From: Hymenobacter nitidus
GTDB taxonomy: Bacteria > Bacteroidota > Bacteroidia > Cytophagales > Hymenobacteraceae
Length of the DNA stretch: 64,000 bases
Direction: 5' to 3'
Assembly: GCF_020447315.1 (NCBI RefSeq)
Contig: NZ_JAJADQ010000004.1
Span: 248,001 to 312,000, forward strand
The notes under the pieces were generated by a model. The model saw nothing but the letters and a program-made list of their open reading frames with translations. It was not told the origin of the DNA and ran no database searches. The position numbers and the translations under genes were made by a program. Below are positions 42,051 to 51,067 of the stretch, one piece after another; position 1 is the first letter of the stretch, and the number at the start of each line of letters is the position of its first letter.

Positions 42051-43538
42051 TTGACTACTGCCGATAACCTTTCGCATCCGCTTTCTGCCCTGCTCACAAG
42101 CGTAGCCGTGCGCACCCAGACCGGCCCCGCCGACGTGGTCGTGCGCGGCCTTACCCTGGATTCGCGCCAGGCCCAGGCCGGCACCGTGTTCTTCGCCCTG
42201 CGCGGCGCCCTCACCGACGGCCACCAGTTTATTGCCAAAGCCGTGGAGCAAGGCGCCTCAGTAGTCGTGTGCGAAGATTTGCCCGCTGAAACTGCTGCTG
42301 CCACCACCTACGTGCAGGTGGCCGACAGTGCCGAGGCCATGGCCCACATGGCCGCCGCTTTCTACGGGCATCCGTCGCGGCAGCTGAAGCTGGTGGGCGT
42401 GACGGGCACCAACGGCAAAACCACCTGCGCCACGGCCCTGCACAACCTGTTCCGGGAGCTGGGCTACCACGTAGGGCTGCTGAGCACGGTGCAGAACCAG
42501 ATTGACGAACAGGTTATTCCGGCCACGCACACCACGCCCGACGCCATTCGGCTGAACGAGCTACTGGCCCGCATGGTAGCGGCCAGCTGCACCCACGTAT
42601 TCATGGAGGTCAGCTCCCACGCCGTGGTGCAGCACCGCACTACGGCCCTGGAGTTTGCCGGCGGCATCTTTACCAACCTGACTCACGACCACCTCGACTA
42701 CCACGGCACCTTCGACCACTACCTGAAGGCCAAAAAGGGCTTTTTCGACGGCTTGGGCAAAAAGGCATTTGCCCTGACCAACGCCGATGACAAGCGCGGC
42801 GGCGTGATGCTGCAGAACACCGCGGCCCGGCGCGAAACCTACTCCCTGCGCGGCCCCGCCACCTTCCGGGCCCGCCTGATTGAAAACGCCGTGCACGGCC
42901 TGCACCTCGACATCGATGGGCGCGACGTGCAGTTTCGGCTGATTGGCGTTTTTAATGCCTACAACCTGCTGGCCGTGTATGGGGCGGCGGTGCTGCTGGG
43001 CGAGGAGCCGACGGAAGTGCTGACGGTACTCTCGGGCCTGACGCCGGCCGCCGGCCGCTTCGAAACCATCGTGGCCGAGAAAACGCGCATCACCGGCATC
43101 GTGGACTTTGCCCACTCGCCCGACGCGCTGGAAAACGTGCTGTCCACCATTGCCGATATTCGCCAGCCCAGCCAGCAGATTATTACGGTAGTGGGCTGCG
43201 GCGGTAACCGCGACGCGGGTAAGCGCCCGATTATGGCCAACCTGGCCTGCAAAGGCTCGACGCGGGTGGTGCTGACTTCCGACAACCCCCGCTTCGAGGA
43301 CCCCAACGACATTCTGGCCCAGATGCAGGCCGGCGTGCAAGTAGCGGACCTGGGTAAAGTCCTGACCATTGCCGACCGGCGCGAAGCCATTAAAACGGCC
43401 GTGGCCCTGGCCCAGCCCGGCGACATTCTGCTGGTGGCCGGCAAGGGCCACGAAACCTACCAGGACGTGCAGGGCGTCAAGAGCGACTTCGATGACCGGA
43501 AAGTGCTGCGGGAAATGTTTGACCTGCTGGGAAAGTGA
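42051..43538 (+). CDS. murE: MurE, UDP-MurNAc-L-Ala-D-Glu ligase (meso-DAP type)
   Basis: A 495-residue Mur ligase with TTG start. The ATP loop is GVTGTNGKTTCATA (~120-133), the middle-domain motif is FTNLTHDHLDYHGTFDHY with the lysine of KKGFFDGL downstream, and the C-terminal domain has SDNPRFEDP; the DNPR motif is the usual mark for meso-diaminopimelate. It adds the third amino acid to the peptidoglycan stem peptide in the cytoplasm. It lies 90 bases after ftsI. Confidence 0.96.
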   Translation: MTTADNLSHPLSALLTSVAVRTQTGPADVVVRGLTLDSRQAQAGTVFFALRGALTDGHQFIAKAVEQGASVVVCEDLPAETAAATTYVQVADSAEAMAHMAAAFYGHPSRQLKLVGVTGTNGKTTCATALHNLFRELGYHVGLLSTVQNQIDEQVIPATHTTPDAIRLNELLARMVAASCTHVFMEVSSHAVVQHRTTALEFAGGIFTNLTHDHLDYHGTFDHYLKAKKGFFDGLGKKAFALTNADDKRGGVMLQNTAARRETYSLRGPATFRARLIENAVHGLHLDIDGRDVQFRLIGVFNAYNLLAVYGAAVLLGEEPTEVLTVLSGLTPAAGRFETIVAEKTRITGIVDFAHSPDALENVLSTIADIRQPSQQIITVVGCGGNRDAGKRPIMANLACKGSTRVVLTSDNPRFEDPNDILAQMQAGVQVADLGKVLTIADRREAIKTAVALAQPGDILLVAGKGHETYQDVQGVKSDFDDRKVLREMFDLLGK

Positions 43539-43604
43539 AAAAAGAAGCGCCCACCGCAAAGCCCTAATCGGCCGACTACTAGAAAATCTGCAAAAACGCA
43601 ACAG

Positions 43605-43634
43605 TTGTCCAACCCCAAAAAAGCCAAACCTTTG
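43605..43634 (+). promoter_or_regulatory. Possible internal promoter before mraY
   Basis: TTG (43605-43607), a 19-nt spacer, then AACCTTTG (43627-43634), one mismatch from TAnnTTTG, 45 bases before the mraY ATG. The 140-base murE-mraY gap is the widest within the first half of the dcw operon, which fits a secondary promoter. Confidence 0.45.
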
Positions 43635-43678
43635 CAGCTTGGAATAACTCCACCTAAGACCTGCTGACCCCCGCGCCA

Positions 43679-44899
43679 ATGCTTTATTACCTGTTTGACT
43701 TTCTCGATAAGCACTACAACCTGCCAGGCGCGGGCGTTTTCCAGTTTATTTCGTTTCGGGCGGCCATGGCCGTCATTACCTCCCTCATCATTGCCCAGCT
43801 GTTTGGCGCCCGCCTGATTCGGGTGCTGCAGAAAAAGCAGGTCGGGGAGAGCATCCGGGATTTGGGTCTGGAAGGGCAGATGGCCAAAAAAGGCACGCCC
43901 ACGATGGGTGGCCTCATCATTCTGCTGGCCATTCTGGTGCCGGTGCTGCTGTTTGCCAAGCTCGACAACATCTACATCGTGCTTATGCTGCTGAGCACCG
44001 TGTGGCTCGGGCTAATTGGCTTTCTGGACGACTATATTAAGGTGTTCCAGAAAAATAAGGAGGGCCTCAGCGGGCGTTTCAAGGTGCTGGGCCAGATTGG
44101 CCTGGGCATTACGGTGGGCTGGGTGCTGTTTTTCAGCCAGGACGTGACCGTGCGCCAGTACCTGCTGCCCAACGGCCAGCTTTCGGCCGTGGACGCCAGC
44201 ACCGTGTACCAGGACGTGAAGCTGATGATTACGACCATTCCCTTCGCCAAAAACAACGAGTTGAACTACGGCAACCTGTTTGCCTACGCCGGCCCGTTCT
44301 TCAACGGCCTCTACAGCTTCCTCTACATCCCGATTGTGATTCTGATTATCACGGCGGTGAGCAATGGGGCCAACATCACCGACGGCCTCGACGGGCTGGC
44401 GGCCGGTACCTCGGCCATCATCGGTGTCACGCTGGCTATTCTGGCTTTCGTGAGCGGCAACGCCCTGCTGGCCGATTACCTGGACATTATGTTCATTCCC
44501 AACTCCGGGGAGCTGGTAATATTCTGTACCGCCTTCGTGGGGGCCTGCGTGGGTTTTCTGTGGTACAACAGCTATCCGGCCCAGGTTTTCATGGGCGACA
44601 CCGGCTCGTTGGCCATTGGCGGCATCATTGCCGTGCTGGCCCTCATCATCCGCAAGGAGCTGCTGATTCCGGTGCTCTGCGGCGTGTTCCTGATTGAAAA
44701 CCTGTCGGTAATGGTGCAGGTGGGCTGGTTTAAGTACACCAAGCGCAAGTACGGCGAGGGCCGCCGCCTGCTGCGCATGTCGCCCTTGCACCACCACTAC
44801 CAGAAGCTGGGCTACCACGAGTCCAAAATCGTGTCGCGCTTCTGGATCATTGGCATTATGCTAGCCATTTTCACCCTGGTTACGCTCAAGCTGCGCTAA
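43679..44899 (+). CDS. mraY: MraY, phospho-MurNAc-pentapeptide transferase
   Basis: A 406-residue membrane enzyme with about ten helices. The catalytic motifs are visible: [12 protein letters not shown], the Asp pair in [35 protein letters not shown] and [11 protein letters not shown], with [10 protein letters not shown] near the end. It moves phospho-MurNAc-pentapeptide to undecaprenyl phosphate, forming lipid I at the inner membrane. Length is a little above the E. coli enzyme because of an extra loop after [14 protein letters not shown], as is usual in Bacteroidota. Confidence 0.97.
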   Translation: MLYYLFDFLDKHYNLPGAGVFQFISFRAAMAVITSLIIAQLFGARLIRVLQKKQVGESIRDLGLEGQMAKKGTPTMGGLIILLAILVPVLLFAKLDNIYIVLMLLSTVWLGLIGFLDDYIKVFQKNKEGLSGRFKVLGQIGLGITVGWVLFFSQDVTVRQYLLPNGQLSAVDASTVYQDVKLMITTIPFAKNNELNYGNLFAYAGPFFNGLYSFLYIPIVILIITAVSNGANITDGLDGLAAGTSAIIGVTLAILAFVSGNALLADYLDIMFIPNSGELVIFCTAFVGACVGFLWYNSYPAQVFMGDTGSLAIGGIIAVLALIIRKELLIPVLCGVFLIENLSVMVQVGWFKYTKRKYGEGRRLLRMSPLHHHYQKLGYHESKIVSRFWIIGIMLAIFTLVTLKLR

Positions 44900-44935
44900 T
44901 CATCCTGTTCAGAACTCAGTAGTTTTTCCTTCTAC

Positions 44936-46315
44936 ATGAAAATCGTCATTCTCGGAGCTGCGGAAAGTGGAGTAGGGGCCGCCCTGCTGGCCCAGGCCAA
45001 AGGCCACACCGTATTCGTGTCGGATAAAAGCCCCATTCAGCCTGTCTATAAGCAGAAGCTGACGGCGGCCGGCATCCGCTTTGAGGAAGGCATGCACACG
45101 CTGGAGGAGATTCTGACGGCCGATGAGGTAGTGAAAAGCCCCGGCATCCCGGAAAAAGCCCCGGTGATTCAGGCTCTGCGCGAGAAGAAGATTCCGGTTA
45201 TTTCCGAAATCGAGCTGGCCGGGCGCTACACCCAGGCGAGGTGCATCTGCATCACGGGTACCAACGGCAAAACCACCACCACGCTGCTCACCTACCACCT
45301 GCTGAAGGAAGCGGGCCTCAGCGTGGGCCTGGCCGGTAACGTGGGCTACAGCCTCGCCGAACAGGTCATTGCCGACGAGCACGACTACTACGTGGTGGAG
45401 CTGAGCAGCTTTCAGCTCGACGATACCTACGACTTCCGGGCCTGGGTGGCCGTGCTGCTTAATATCACCCCCGACCACCTCGACCGCTACGACTACTCAC
45501 TGGAAAAGTACGCCCATGCCAAGCTGCGCATCACCCGCAACATGGACAGCAGCGGCTTCTTCATCTATAATGCCGACGATGAAGTAATCCAGCAGGAGTT
45601 TGCCTCGGTTTTCAGTCAGACCAATCTGCTGCCCTTCAGCCTGCACCACCGCCCCGATTATCAGCTGGCGGGCTACTACACTAGCGAAACCCGGCTCTGC
45701 ACGAATCTGGCGCCGGGCCTGAACGAGCAGCCCGAAGAAATCAGCACGGCCGGCTCGCCCCTTATCGGGCAGCACAACCGCCAGAACACGCTGGCTGCCG
45801 TGCTCTGCGCCCGGGTAGCCGGCCTGAACGAGCAGCAGATTGAAGCCGGCCTGGCCACATTCCGCAACGCCGACCACCGCCTGCAGCCCGTAGGCGAAAT
45901 AGGCGGCGCCCGGTTTATCAACGACTCGAAAGCCACCAACGTGGAAGCCGCCTGGTTTGCCCTCGACGGCCTGCAGCAGCCCATCATCTGGATTGCGGGC
46001 GGCACCGACAAGGGCAACGACTACAGCAGCCTGTTGCCCCTGGCCCAGGCCAAGGTGAAAGCCCTGATTTGCCTGGGTGTGGATAATGAGAAGCTTAAAG
46101 CCAGCTTTGGCAGCATTGTGCCCCACCTGGAGGAAACCCAAAGTATGGCCGAGGCCGTGCGCCGCGGGGCCGAGCTGGCCGCCCCCGGCGACGTGGTGCT
46201 GCTCTCGCCCTGCTGCGCCTCGTTTGACCTGTTCAAAAACTACGAGGACCGCGGCCGGCAGTTTACGGCAGCAGTTGCCGATTTAGGTAATGGAGGAATG
46301 CGGGTGGGAGGGTAG
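44936..46315 (+). CDS. murD: MurD, UDP-MurNAc-L-Ala:D-Glu ligase
   Basis: A 459-residue Mur ligase. The N-terminal UDP-binding fold begins MKIVILGAAESGVGAALLAQ, the ATP loop is CITGTNGKTTTTLLTYHLL, the central motif is NITPDHLDRYDYSLEKYAHAK, and the C-terminal part has FINDSKATNVEAAWFAL and LLSPCCASFDLFKNYEDRG. It adds D-glutamate to UDP-MurNAc-L-Ala. It starts 36 bases after mraY. Its last codons overlap the left arm of an imperfect inverted repeat (46302-46384). Confidence 0.97.
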   Translation: MKIVILGAAESGVGAALLAQAKGHTVFVSDKSPIQPVYKQKLTAAGIRFEEGMHTLEEILTADEVVKSPGIPEKAPVIQALREKKIPVISEIELAGRYTQARCICITGTNGKTTTTLLTYHLLKEAGLSVGLAGNVGYSLAEQVIADEHDYYVVELSSFQLDDTYDFRAWVAVLLNITPDHLDRYDYSLEKYAHAKLRITRNMDSSGFFIYNADDEVIQQEFASVFSQTNLLPFSLHHRPDYQLAGYYTSETRLCTNLAPGLNEQPEEISTAGSPLIGQHNRQNTLAAVLCARVAGLNEQQIEAGLATFRNADHRLQPVGEIGGARFINDSKATNVEAAWFALDGLQQPIIWIAGGTDKGNDYSSLLPLAQAKVKALICLGVDNEKLKASFGSIVPHLEETQSMAEAVRRGAELAAPGDVVLLSPCCASFDLFKNYEDRGRQFTAAVADLGNGGMRVGG

Positions 46316-46384
46316 GCGTTTGCCTTTCTCCTCACCCAATCATACCGCTATTTCCTGCCCTTGTACCCACCTACCCTCTCACCC
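46302..46384. repeat. Imperfect inverted repeat at the murD-ftsW junction
   Basis: gggtgggagggtagg (46302-46316, the murD end and stop) matches the reverse complement of 46370-46384 with one mismatch, 53 bases apart. The right arm is in a pyrimidine-rich stretch just before ftsW. It could form a long-range mRNA stem between the two genes; it lacks a T-run and is not a terminator. Confidence 0.45.
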
Positions 46385-46398
46385 TCAGAACCAATCTT

Positions 46399-47580
46399 AT
46401 GGATCCGATAAAAATCTGGCTGCAGCGGAATCTGAAAGGTGACCCGATTTTGTGGGCCATTGTAATTCTGTTCTCGCTTATCAGCATTGCGGTAGTGTAC
46501 TCGGCTACGGGCACGCTGGCCTACAAGAAGATGAGCGGCAACACCGAGTACTTCCTTTTCAAGCACACCAGCCTGATTGTAGTGGGCCTGGGCTTTATGT
46601 GGCTGGCTCACCGCATCGACTACCGCTACTACTCGCGCCTGTCGCTCTACGGGCTGCTGCTGTCGGTGCCGCTGATGCTATTTGCCTACCTGATGGGCGG
46701 CGAAGTAAACGGGGCTTCCCGCTGGATGACGATTCCGGTGATTAACCAGACGTTTCAGCCCTCCGACCTGGCCAAGCTGGCGCTGATTTCGCACGTGGCG
46801 TCCATGCTCAGCCGCCGCCAGCAAAACGTGCAGGACTTCAAAACCACGCTGTTGCCCGTAATGCTCTGGGTGGGTTTGATCTGCGGCATCATCATCAAAA
46901 GTAACGCCTCCACGGCCCTGCTACTGTTTGGCACCTGCCTGCTGCTGATGTTCATCGGCCGCGTGCCGCTCAAGCAGATGATTGTGATGGTAGCCATTGG
47001 CGTGGTGGTGGGCGGCATCGGCCTTTCCACCGGCCAGCGCTTCAAAACCGTGCAGTCGCGCCTGGAAAGCTTCTTTGATAAGACCAAGCCGGTGCCGTTT
47101 CAGCTCGAGCACAGCTACATAGCCATTGCCACGGGCGGCATCACGGGCAAGGGACCCGGGCAAAGCACTGAGCGCAACATTCTGCCTCACCCGTATTCCG
47201 ACTTTATCTACGCCGTTATCATCGAAGAATACGGCTTCGCCGGCGGGGCCTTCGTGCTGTTTCTCTACCTGGCCTTCCTGTATCGAGGGCTGAAAACGGT
47301 GATGAACAGCTACGGGGCCTTCGGCGGCTTGCTTTCAGCCGGTTTGTCCTTCAGTCTGGTGCTGCAGGCCATGGTGAATATGGGCGTAGCCGTGGGGCTG
47401 GGCCCGATTACCGGTCTGCCGCTGCCGCTGCTGAGCATGGGCGGCACCTCCCTGATTTTTACCGGTATCAGCATCGGGATTATCCTGAGCGTGAGCCGCG
47501 GGGAGCGGGAAATCCGCCCCATGACCGGGGAGCCGGAAGACACCGTGCGTATTCCCAGCAAACGGGCCTCGTACGCCTAA
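46399..47580 (+). CDS. ftsW: FtsW, SEDS-family septal peptidoglycan polymerase
   Basis: A 393-residue protein with about ten membrane helices. SEDS landmarks: YSATGTLAYKKM near the N-terminus, the GGEVNGASRWMTIP loop, FQPSDLAKLALI, SHVYIAIATGGI-like segment LEHSYIAIATGGITGKGPGQS, LPHPYSDFIYAVIIEEYGFAGG, and TGLPLPLLSMGGTSLI. It polymerises glycan strands from lipid II with FtsI. It starts 83 bases after murD. Confidence 0.95.
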   Translation: MDPIKIWLQRNLKGDPILWAIVILFSLISIAVVYSATGTLAYKKMSGNTEYFLFKHTSLIVVGLGFMWLAHRIDYRYYSRLSLYGLLLSVPLMLFAYLMGGEVNGASRWMTIPVINQTFQPSDLAKLALISHVASMLSRRQQNVQDFKTTLLPVMLWVGLICGIIIKSNASTALLLFGTCLLLMFIGRVPLKQMIVMVAIGVVVGGIGLSTGQRFKTVQSRLESFFDKTKPVPFQLEHSYIAIATGGITGKGPGQSTERNILPHPYSDFIYAVIIEEYGFAGGAFVLFLYLAFLYRGLKTVMNSYGAFGGLLSAGLSFSLVLQAMVNMGVAVGLGPITGLPLPLLSMGGTSLIFTGISIGIILSVSRGEREIRPMTGEPEDTVRIPSKRASYA

Positions 47581-47680
47581 AGGGCGCGAGAAGCAGTAAA
47601 CAATCTAACCAACGGTCAAACGAGGGGCGCTTCCGGATATGGAGTGCCGTAAAGGGCCGCAAATACAAGCATTACACCCA

Positions 47681-48793
47681 GTGGCAGTTCACACTCATCC
47701 GCTTCGCATCATCATCTCCGGTGGAGGCACGGGCGGACATATATTTCCGGCGGTGGCCATTGCCAACGAGTTGCGGCAGCGTCATCCCGACGCCGAAATC
47801 CTGTTTGTGGGTGCCAATGGCCGTATGGAAATGACCCGGGTGCCCGAGGCTGGCTACCAGATTGTGGGCCTCGATATTGCCGGCCTGCAGCGCCGCCTCA
47901 CGCCCCAGAATCTGCTGTTTCCGGTGAAGGTATTCCGCTCGGTGCGCAAGGCCGGCAAGCTGCTGCAGGACTTCAAGCCCGATGCCGTAGTGGGCGTGGG
48001 CGGCTACGCCTCAGCCCCGGTGCTGCTGGCGGCCACTTCCCGCAATATTCCCGCCCTGATTCAGGAGCAGAACTCCTACGCGGGCCTGGTCAACAAGCTG
48101 CTCAGCCGCCGCGTCGACCGGATTTGCGTGGCTTACGACGGAATGGAAAAGTTCTTCCCCGCCGACAAGCTCGTGCTGACCGGCAACCCCGTGCGCACCG
48201 AAATTTCCAGCGGCAGCCGCGCCGAAGCCCTGCAGTTCTTTGGCCTCTCGCCCGAGAAAAAGACCTTGCTGGTTATTGGCGGCAGCCTGGGTGCCCGCAC
48301 CCTGAACGAAGCCACGGCCGCCGCCTTGGGCCGCCTGCAAGAAGCCGGAATTCAGCTGCTCTGGCAAACCGGTAAGCTGTATTACCCCACCGCCGCCGGG
48401 CAGGCCGCCCCCTTTGCCGCCGATAAGCTCCAGGCCCTGGAATTCGTGCAGCGCATGGACTTAGCCTACGCCGCGGCCGATGTGGTCGTCAGCCGGGCCG
48501 GCGCCTTGTCGGTGTCCGAACTGTGCCTGACCGGGAAGCCCAGCGTGCTGGTGCCCTCGCCCAACGTGGCCGAAGACCACCAGACCAAAAACGCTATGGC
48601 CTTGGTCAATAAGGATGCGGCCCTGCTGGTCGCCGATGCGGAGGCCGCCGCCAAGCTCTACGACACGGCCCTGAGCCTGCTCCACGACCCGGCCCGTCAG
48701 CTGCAGCTGAGCCGCAACGTGAGCCAGCTGGCTTATCCGCACGCCACCGAAACTATTGTGGATGAACTCTTAGCCCTTATTGCCCGCGCATGA
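47681..48793 (+). CDS. murG: MurG, lipid II-forming GlcNAc transferase
   Basis: A ~370-residue GT28 glycosyltransferase: ISGGGTGGHIFPAVAIANEL glycine loop 1, GVGGYASAPVLLAATSRNIPALIQEQNSYAGLVNK loop 2, VIGGSLGARTLN glycine loop 3, and SRAGALSVSELCLTGKPSVLVPSPNVAEDHQTKNA for UDP-GlcNAc. It turns lipid I into lipid II at the inner face of the membrane. I choose GTG 47681 (MAVHTHPLRIIISGGG); ATG 47639 would add 14 residues, so the start is not settled. It overlaps murC by 4 bases (ATGA). Confidence 0.95.
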   Translation: MAVHTHPLRIIISGGGTGGHIFPAVAIANELRQRHPDAEILFVGANGRMEMTRVPEAGYQIVGLDIAGLQRRLTPQNLLFPVKVFRSVRKAGKLLQDFKPDAVVGVGGYASAPVLLAATSRNIPALIQEQNSYAGLVNKLLSRRVDRICVAYDGMEKFFPADKLVLTGNPVRTEISSGSRAEALQFFGLSPEKKTLLVIGGSLGARTLNEATAAALGRLQEAGIQLLWQTGKLYYPTAAGQAAPFAADKLQALEFVQRMDLAYAAADVVVSRAGALSVSELCLTGKPSVLVPSPNVAEDHQTKNAMALVNKDAALLVADAEAAAKLYDTALSLLHDPARQLQLSRNVSQLAYPHATETIVDELLALIARA

Positions 48794-50232
48794 ATCCCGT
48801 AGCCGCATTTCCGAACGTCTATTTTCTGGGTATTGGGGGCATTGGCATGTCGGCCCTGGCGCGCTGGTTTCAGGCCAACGGCCACCGCGTGAGCGGCTAC
48901 GACAAAACCGTGACGCCCCTGACCGAAGCCCTGGCCGCCGAAGGAATCCGGGTGCACTACGACGATGCCGTGGAAAGCATTCCGGCCGAAGTGCGCGAAA
49001 ACCGCGCCCAGACGCTTGTTGTGCTCACGCCCGCCATTCCCAAAGACCACCGGGAATGGGCCTGGCTGCGCGAGCAGGGCTACGACATCCGTAAGCGCAG
49101 CCAGGTGCTGGGTTTGCTCACGGCGGGCCACTACACCATTGCCGTAGCCGGCACCCACGGCAAAACCACCACCAGCAGCATGGTGGCCCATCTGCTGCAC
49201 CACGCCGACGTACCCTGCGCCGCCTTCCTGGGCGGTATCAGTGTGAACCTGGGCTCGAACCTACTCTTGCCGCCAACAACCAACAACCAACAACCAACAA
49301 CAAGCAACCTACCAGTCGTGGTCGAGGCCGATGAGTACGACCGAAGCTTCCTGACCCTGCACCCCGATATTGCCATCGTTACCAGCACTGATGCCGACCA
49401 CCTCGACATCTATGGCAATAAGGAGGCCCTGGTGGAGTCGTTCCGGCAGTTCGTGGCCCAGATCAAGCCCGGCGGCACGCTCATTCTCAATCACACCGCC
49501 GACCAGAGCATTACCGAATCGGTAGCCGAAGGCGTGCAGGTGATTCGCTACGGTCTCTCGCCCGAGCAGGGCCCTGAGCTGTACGCCGACCAGATTACGG
49601 CCCAGGGCCACCGCTTCCGCTTCGATTTGCACGGCCCGCTCGGCGACGTGCGAAACCTGGAGCTGGCCGTGCCCGGCTACCACAACGTGGAAAACATGCT
49701 GGCCGCCTGCGTGGTTGCTCAGCTACAACACGTGGGGGAGGAGCAGTTGAAAAGTGCAGTGGCAGCGTATCGGGGCGTAAAACGCCGGTTTGAGTTCATC
49801 GTCACTAAGGGTGAGAAAGTGTACGTGGACGACTACGCCCACCACCCGCGTGAAATAGATGCCTTCCTTCGTTCGTTACGGGCCCTGTACCCCGGCAAAC
49901 GGCTCCGCGTGGTGTTTCAGCCCCACCTCTTTACCCGCACCCGCGACTTTGCCCCCGGCTTTGCCGAAAGCCTGAGCCTGGCCGATGAAGTAGTAATGCT
50001 CGACATTTACCCGGCCCGGGAGCTGCCACTGGCCGGCGTAACCTCCGAATTGATTTTGTCCCAAATAACGGCTCCGCAAAAGTCGTTGCAAACCAAGGAA
50101 CAAGTGCTGGCTGCGGCCGAATCAGACGATACTTTCGACGTATTAGCCACCGTCGGCGCTGGAGATATTGACCAGCTTGTTCCTCGGCTAAGGAATATTT
50201 TAGATATTCGCTGGAATGGAGTTGAAGCGTAA
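48790..50232 (+). CDS. murC: MurC, UDP-MurNAc:L-Ala ligase
   Basis: A 480-residue Mur ligase: FLGIGGIGMSALARWF dinucleotide fold, ATP loop AVAGTHGKTTTSSMVAHLL, VEADEYDRSFLTLHPDIAIVTSTDADHLDIYG, and the C-terminal VYVDDYAHHPREIDAFLRSLR. It attaches L-alanine to UDP-MurNAc. The loop between NLGSN and VVVEADEYDRS contains PPTTNNQQPTTSN, encoded by four copies of a 7-base repeat; this low-complexity loop is not typical of MurC. It overlaps murG by 4 and ftsQ by 17 bases. Confidence 0.96.
   Translation: MNPVAAFPNVYFLGIGGIGMSALARWFQANGHRVSGYDKTVTPLTEALAAEGIRVHYDDAVESIPAEVRENRAQTLVVLTPAIPKDHREWAWLREQGYDIRKRSQVLGLLTAGHYTIAVAGTHGKTTTSSMVAHLLHHADVPCAAFLGGISVNLGSNLLLPPTTNNQQPTTSNLPVVVEADEYDRSFLTLHPDIAIVTSTDADHLDIYGNKEALVESFRQFVAQIKPGGTLILNHTADQSITESVAEGVQVIRYGLSPEQGPELYADQITAQGHRFRFDLHGPLGDVRNLELAVPGYHNVENMLAACVVAQLQHVGEEQLKSAVAAYRGVKRRFEFIVTKGEKVYVDDYAHHPREIDAFLRSLRALYPGKRLRVVFQPHLFTRTRDFAPGFAESLSLADEVVMLDIYPARELPLAGVTSELILSQITAPQKSLQTKEQVLAAAESDDTFDVLATVGAGDIDQLVPRLRNILDIRWNGVEA
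49273..49300 (+). repeat. Heptanucleotide tandem repeat inside murC
   Basis: Four perfect copies of CCAACAA (49273-49279, 49280-49286, 49287-49293, 49294-49300), followed by one imperfect copy (caagcaa). It starts in frame at codon 162 of murC and encodes a Pro/Thr/Asn/Gln loop. A change by one copy would shift the frame; by three copies would keep it. Confidence 0.9.
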
Positions 50233-50980
50233 AGCCAATAACCTGATTTTCGCCACCGGGTGCCTCGTGCTGCTCTCGGGGCTGGCCGTGTTTGCCGGAG
50301 TCCGGCAAGCCAGCCGCCCCGTGGGCGACGTCATCGTGACCATCGGCAATGAATTCAACAACTATTTCATCAGTGAGCGGGAAGTCACGGCGTTGCTGAC
50401 CCGCAATGGCAACCAGCGCCTGGAAGGAGCCCACCCCGAGGATCTTGACCTTAAAGCTCTGGAAGCCCGCCTGAAAGCCCACAGCTTCGTGCGGGAAGCC
50501 CAGGTATACCGCGACCTGGCCGGCAACCTGCACGCCGACGTACGCCAAAACCGCCCGATTGCCCGCCTCGTACACGCCGATACCCGCCAGGACAGCTACC
50601 TCGACGCCGAGGGCAAGAAACTGCCCTTGTCGTCGTTGTTTACCGCCCGCGTGGTGCCCATTTCCCGACTGGGGGGCGGGGCGTTACAAGCTGGCTTTTT
50701 CCAAGATTCCACCGGGCGTCAATACCTCGAGTTTTTGCGCTATATTGATGAGCATCCCTTCTGGCGGGCGCAGGTAGCGGAGGTATTTATTGGCCCCAAT
50801 GGCAAGGTTTCCTTCACGCAACAAGTAGGCGACCAACGAATAGAATTTGGCTTTCCGGAGAATATTTCGGAAAAATTTGCGAAACTGATGGTATTTTACC
50901 GTCAAATTCCTCCGGTCTTGGGCTGGGACACGTACCACCGCGTCAACGTTGAGTTCAAAGACCAAATCATTTGTGAGTAA
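50216..50980 (+). CDS. ftsQ: FtsQ/DivIB-like division protein
   Basis: A 254-residue bitopic protein: short cytoplasmic tail, one membrane helix (NNLIFATGCLVLLSGLAVFAGV, ~8-29), a POTRA-like region (~38-110; LKALEARLKAHSFVREAQVYRDLAGNLHADVRQNRPIARL) and a beta domain to the end. It belongs to the FtsQLB complex. Its position between murC and ftsA and the layout support FtsQ although primary identity is low, as is usual. It overlaps murC by 17 bases. Confidence 0.88.
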   Translation: MELKRKANNLIFATGCLVLLSGLAVFAGVRQASRPVGDVIVTIGNEFNNYFISEREVTALLTRNGNQRLEGAHPEDLDLKALEARLKAHSFVREAQVYRDLAGNLHADVRQNRPIARLVHADTRQDSYLDAEGKKLPLSSLFTARVVPISRLGGGALQAGFFQDSTGRQYLEFLRYIDEHPFWRAQVAEVFIGPNGKVSFTQQVGDQRIEFGFPENISEKFAKLMVFYRQIPPVLGWDTYHRVNVEFKDQIICE

Positions 50981-51067
50981 CGAAACCTTGCGTAAACGCC
51001 CAAAAACGGCGTTTTTTGCATCAGAAATTCATAGCACCAACCGCACCCCACTCGTCCTTCCTTCCTC

